Below, piece after piece: positions 61,491 to 64,000 of a stretch of 64,000 nucleotides of DNA. The DNA is from Erythrobacter fulvus (GTDB lineage Bacteria; Pseudomonadota; Alphaproteobacteria; Sphingomonadales; Sphingomonadaceae). Made by a program: the position numbers and the translations under genes. The stretch covers positions 270,308 to 334,307 of the forward strand of contig NZ_JAQQXQ010000001.1 of assembly GCF_028595285.1 (NCBI RefSeq), written 5' to 3'. Position 1 is the first letter of the stretch, and every line of letters begins with the position of its first letter. Below the pieces are notes generated by a model, which saw only the letters and a program-made list of their open reading frames with translations, searched no databases and was not told the DNA's origin.

Positions 61491-62879
61491 CTATTCGCTG
61501 TCCCCGTCATCGCGCCGGTCGGCCATGCCGAGCAGCTTGAGCTTGCGGTGCAGCGCCGATCGTTCCATCCCGATAAAACTGGCGGTTTTCGAGATATTGC
61601 CCGAAAACCGGCGGATCTGGATCGCCAGATATTCGCGTTCGAAACTTTCGCGGGCCTCGCGCAGCGGCACCCCCATGATGGCCGAGAGATTGTCGCCTGC
61701 CATGCCGATCTGGCCGCCGGTGATTTCGGGTGGAAGCATGTCGGGCTCAACCGTGGTCAGCTTCTCGCGCGGGGTCATGATGATCGTGCGCTCGACCACA
61801 TTACGCAACTGGCGGACATTTCCGGGCCAGTCATAGGCCTGTAGCGCCGCCATCGCCTCGGACGAGATTTCGGGGGGTGAAAGGCCCTGATCATTGGAAT
61901 AGCGGGTGAAGAAATGTTCGGCCAGCGCAGGAATGTCCTCGCGCCGCTGCGAGAGCGAGGGGATTGCCACCGGCACGACGTTGAGGCGGTAGAACAAGTC
62001 CTCGCGGAAGCGCTTCTCGGCCATTTCCACGGTGAGATCGCGCGTGGTCGAGGATACGACGCGCACGTCCACCCCGATCTGCCTTGTGCCGCCGACCCGG
62101 ACAAAGCTCTGGTCAGTCAGAACCCGTAGGATTCGCGCCTGAGTCGAGAGCGGCATGTCAGCGATTTCGTCGAGGTAAAGCGTGCCGCCGTCGGCCAGTT
62201 CTAGAAGGCCCGGGCGCACCTGCTTGCCGTTGGCTTCCTCGCCGAACAGTTCCTGTTCGAAGCGTTCGGGCGTGATCCGTGCGGAATTGACCAGCACGAA
62301 GGCACTTTCGGAACGCCCGCTCCACGCGTGCAACAGGCGTGCAGCGACTTCCTTGCCCGCCCCCGGAGGACCCGAAATCAGCACGCGGCTGCCGGTATTG
62401 GCAACCCGCTTTAGCGTTGCACGCACGGCATTGATGGTGGGCGAATTCCCGGTGAACTCCGCACTGCTCCAGCTGCTTTCGCGCAACCGGCTGTTCTCGC
62501 GCCGCAACCTTTCGGTCTCGGTCGCGCGTTCAACCAGCAGCAGCAACCGCTCGGCCTCGAATGGCTTTTCGATGAAGTCCATCGCCCCCCGACCCACGGC
62601 AGCGACAGCGGTGTCGATATTGCCGTGTCCGGAAAAGATGATCACCGGCAAAGCCGGCTCGCGCGCCTTGATCGCATCGAGCAGTTCAAGACCGTCCATC
62701 TGGCTCCCGTGGAGCCATACGTCGAGCAGCACGAGGCTGGGGCGGCGTTCGTCGATCGCGGCCAAGGCCGCGGTGCTATCGGCGGCGGTGCGGCAGACAT
62801 AGCCTTCATCGCCAAGCACGCCCGCGACCAGCTCGCGGATATCGCGTTCGTCGTCGACGATCAGGATTTCGAGCGCCAT
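61491..62879 (-). CDS. ntrX: Response regulator NtrX (sigma-54 activator family)
   Basis: 462 aa. Receiver domain (Asp53 in LVLLDVWLHG, Lys in DFIEKPFEAE), AAA+ domain with Walker A GPPGAGKEVAARLL and Walker B GGTLYLDEIADMPLS, and a C-terminal Fis-type HTH (NISKTASFIGMERSALHRKL). The GAFTGA loop that contacts sigma-54 is missing: after ELFGEEA the sequence goes straight to NGKQVRPGLLELA. It regulates nitrogen and respiration/envelope genes in alphaproteobacteria. Downstream of ntrY. Confidence 0.93.
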   Translation of the reverse strand: MALEILIVDDERDIRELVAGVLGDEGYVCRTAADSTAALAAIDERRPSLVLLDVWLHGSQMDGLELLDAIKAREPALPVIIFSGHGNIDTAVAAVGRGAMDFIEKPFEAERLLLLVERATETERLRRENSRLRESSWSSAEFTGNSPTINAVRATLKRVANTGSRVLISGPPGAGKEVAARLLHAWSGRSESAFVLVNSARITPERFEQELFGEEANGKQVRPGLLELADGGTLYLDEIADMPLSTQARILRVLTDQSFVRVGGTRQIGVDVRVVSSTTRDLTVEMAEKRFREDLFYRLNVVPVAIPSLSQRREDIPALAEHFFTRYSNDQGLSPPEISSEAMAALQAYDWPGNVRQLRNVVERTIIMTPREKLTTVEPDMLPPEITGGQIGMAGDNLSAIMGVPLREARESFEREYLAIQIRRFSGNISKTASFIGMERSALHRKLKLLGMADRRDDGDSE

Positions 62880-62925
62880 GGGCGGGCTCCTTCGGCTGGG
62901 GTTCGGGGGTTGGAAGCGGACGGCG

Positions 62926-64000
62926 TCATGCCGGGATGCCCTCCAGCGGCTGGGGATTGCGCGCGAAGCGCAATGTCACACGCGTTCCCCCACCGGGGGT
63001 GCTGGCAAAGCTCATGTCGCCGCCATGTTCGTCGACAATCTTGTTGACGATGGCAAGGCCGAGCCCGGTGCCTTTCTCGCGTGTGGTGACATAGGGTTCG
63101 GTGATCCGCTCGCGGTCGGCGGGCAGGCCGATGCCATTATCCTCGATCGTGACCATGATCGCCTCACCCGCGTCGCTGATGGTGACGGCGATCTCGCCCG
63201 CAAATTCGCCGCGTGCCTCGCCAGCACGGGCCTCCACCGCCTCCACTGCGTTCTTGAGCACATTGGTCATCGCCTGGCCGAACTGGTGCCGATCGCAGCG
63301 CACCTCCCGTTCGAGCAGGCCAATGGAAGATACGCTAAACGCGATGCCCGAATGTGCGACTTCCTGCAGAAACACGGCCTGACGCACCAGATCGAGCGCA
63401 TCCTCGTCGCGGAACACCGGTTTGGGTAGCCGCGCGAAGGAGGAAAATTCGTCGACCATCTTTCGAAGATCACCCACCTGGCGCACGATGGTGCTGGTGA
63501 GTTCATCGAACAGTTCGCGATCCTCGTCGCCCACCTGCGTGCGGTAGCGCCGCTTGAGGCGTTCCGTGGCCAGTTGGATCGGGGTGAGAGGGTTCTTGAT
63601 CTCGTGCGCGATGCGGCGCGCAACGTCCGACCATGCCGCCTGCCGCTGATCGAGCAGCTGGCGGGTAATATCCTCGAAAGTGATCACGTGACCACTGGTG
63701 CCCGGCGCCACCTTGACGGCGAGCGTCAGCAGTTCGGTGCCCTTGGCATGGGAGACGATCGCGCGCTCCTTGCCTTCGGTAATCATGCGGCACAGTTCGG
63801 GCGCGAGGTCCTGGAGCGAGCGGCCGATCATGCCCTCCCCCTCCTGTCCCGGCGCCGATAGCAGCGCCTGCGCCGACGAATTCATCAGCATCACGCGGCT
63901 GTCGTTATCGACCGAAATCACCCCGGCAGTAACGGATTCCAGCACCGCTTCCATGAAGGCGCGACGGTCGTCGATCTGGCGGTTGGCGCTCACCAGTGCC
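62926..64000 (-). CDS. ntrY: Sensor histidine kinase NtrY (5' end outside window)
   Basis: At least 358 residues; the frame continues past the right edge, so the membrane-sensor and HAMP parts are missing. A PAS domain (AVLESVTAGVISVDNDSRVM) precedes HisKA with the phosphorylated His in RRIAHEIKNPLTPIQLATER, and HATPase_c with MTNVLKNAVEAVEA (N box), IEDNGIGLPADRERI (G1) and TTREKGTGLGLAIVNKIVDE (G2). It phosphorylates NtrX. Confidence 0.94.
   Translation of the reverse strand, partial: ALVSANRQIDDRRAFMEAVLESVTAGVISVDNDSRVMLMNSSAQALLSAPGQEGEGMIGRSLQDLAPELCRMITEGKERAIVSHAKGTELLTLAVKVAPGTSGHVITFEDITRQLLDQRQAAWSDVARRIAHEIKNPLTPIQLATERLKRRYRTQVGDEDRELFDELTSTIVRQVGDLRKMVDEFSSFARLPKPVFRDEDALDLVRQAVFLQEVAHSGIAFSVSSIGLLEREVRCDRHQFGQAMTNVLKNAVEAVEARAGEARGEFAGEIAVTISDAGEAIMVTIEDNGIGLPADRERITEPYVTTREKGTGLGLAIVNKIVDEHGGDMSFASTPGGGTRVTLRFARNPQPLEGIPA

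Overview
The window is GC-rich chromosomal DNA from an alphaproteobacterium, most likely Sphingomonadales and probably close to Erythrobacter/Altererythrobacter. The placement rests on the ntrY-ntrX-hfq-hflX gene order, a Hfq with two Sm domains (known from Zymomonas, also Sphingomonadales), a PEPxxWA-CTERM protein, a PhaR-type PHA regulator, an eukaryote/archaeal-like ProRS and an alphaproteobacterial RpoH-type promoter in front of dnaK. This is inferred from gene content; no 16S gene is present.

Layout. 1-6.7 kb: a VWA (CoxE-type) protein cut by the window edge, a soluble chemoreceptor-like protein, an 11-bp tandem repeat, a MoxR ATPase, a penicillin-binding/beta-lactamase-fold protein and an ECF sigma factor with a membrane partner. 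6.7-16.3 kb: parE, then the conserved lpoA-like / rsmI-yraN-gshB divergon, a DedA protein, and xerC-hemW-rdgB-rph on the minus strand. 16.4-22.8 kb: heat-shock block hrcA-grpE and dnaK-dnaJ, interrupted by a copper-chaperone lipoprotein and a HExxH protein on the other strand; a twice-frameshifted gene follows dnaJ. 22.8-41.0 kb: a patatin-like lipase, radA, a CvpA protein, an IscU-like protein, an MHS-family transporter, alr, phaR, proS, an M28 peptidase, rnr, a universal stress protein, and the pyruvate dehydrogenase genes pdhC and lpdA with a thioesterase between them.

41.06-51.25 kb is an integrated mobile element of about 10.2 kb in the 3' end of a tRNA-Ser(UGA) gene. It has 15-bp flanking direct repeats, a P4-type integrase next to the left repeat, an AlpA-like regulator, a winged-helix protein, a Toprim primase-like protein, a RepA/RecA-fold helicase and a repeat cluster that looks like iterons. 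Cargo includes a secreted SNase-Excalibur nuclease, two membrane proteins of unknown function and a PEP-CTERM surface protein. No capsid, tail, terminase or conjugation gene is visible, so it looks like a satellite-like or plasmid-like integrative element.

51.4-64 kb returns to core genes: MltB-type transglycosylase and a PBP5-type carboxypeptidase, then a tightly overlapping operon tmk-holB-metG-tatD-MBL hydrolase-small membrane protein, mazG, and the convergent ntrY-ntrX-hfq-hflX cluster, with ntrY cut by the window edge. Genes are tightly packed throughout, with many 4-bp ATGA overlaps, so most expression is probably operonic.
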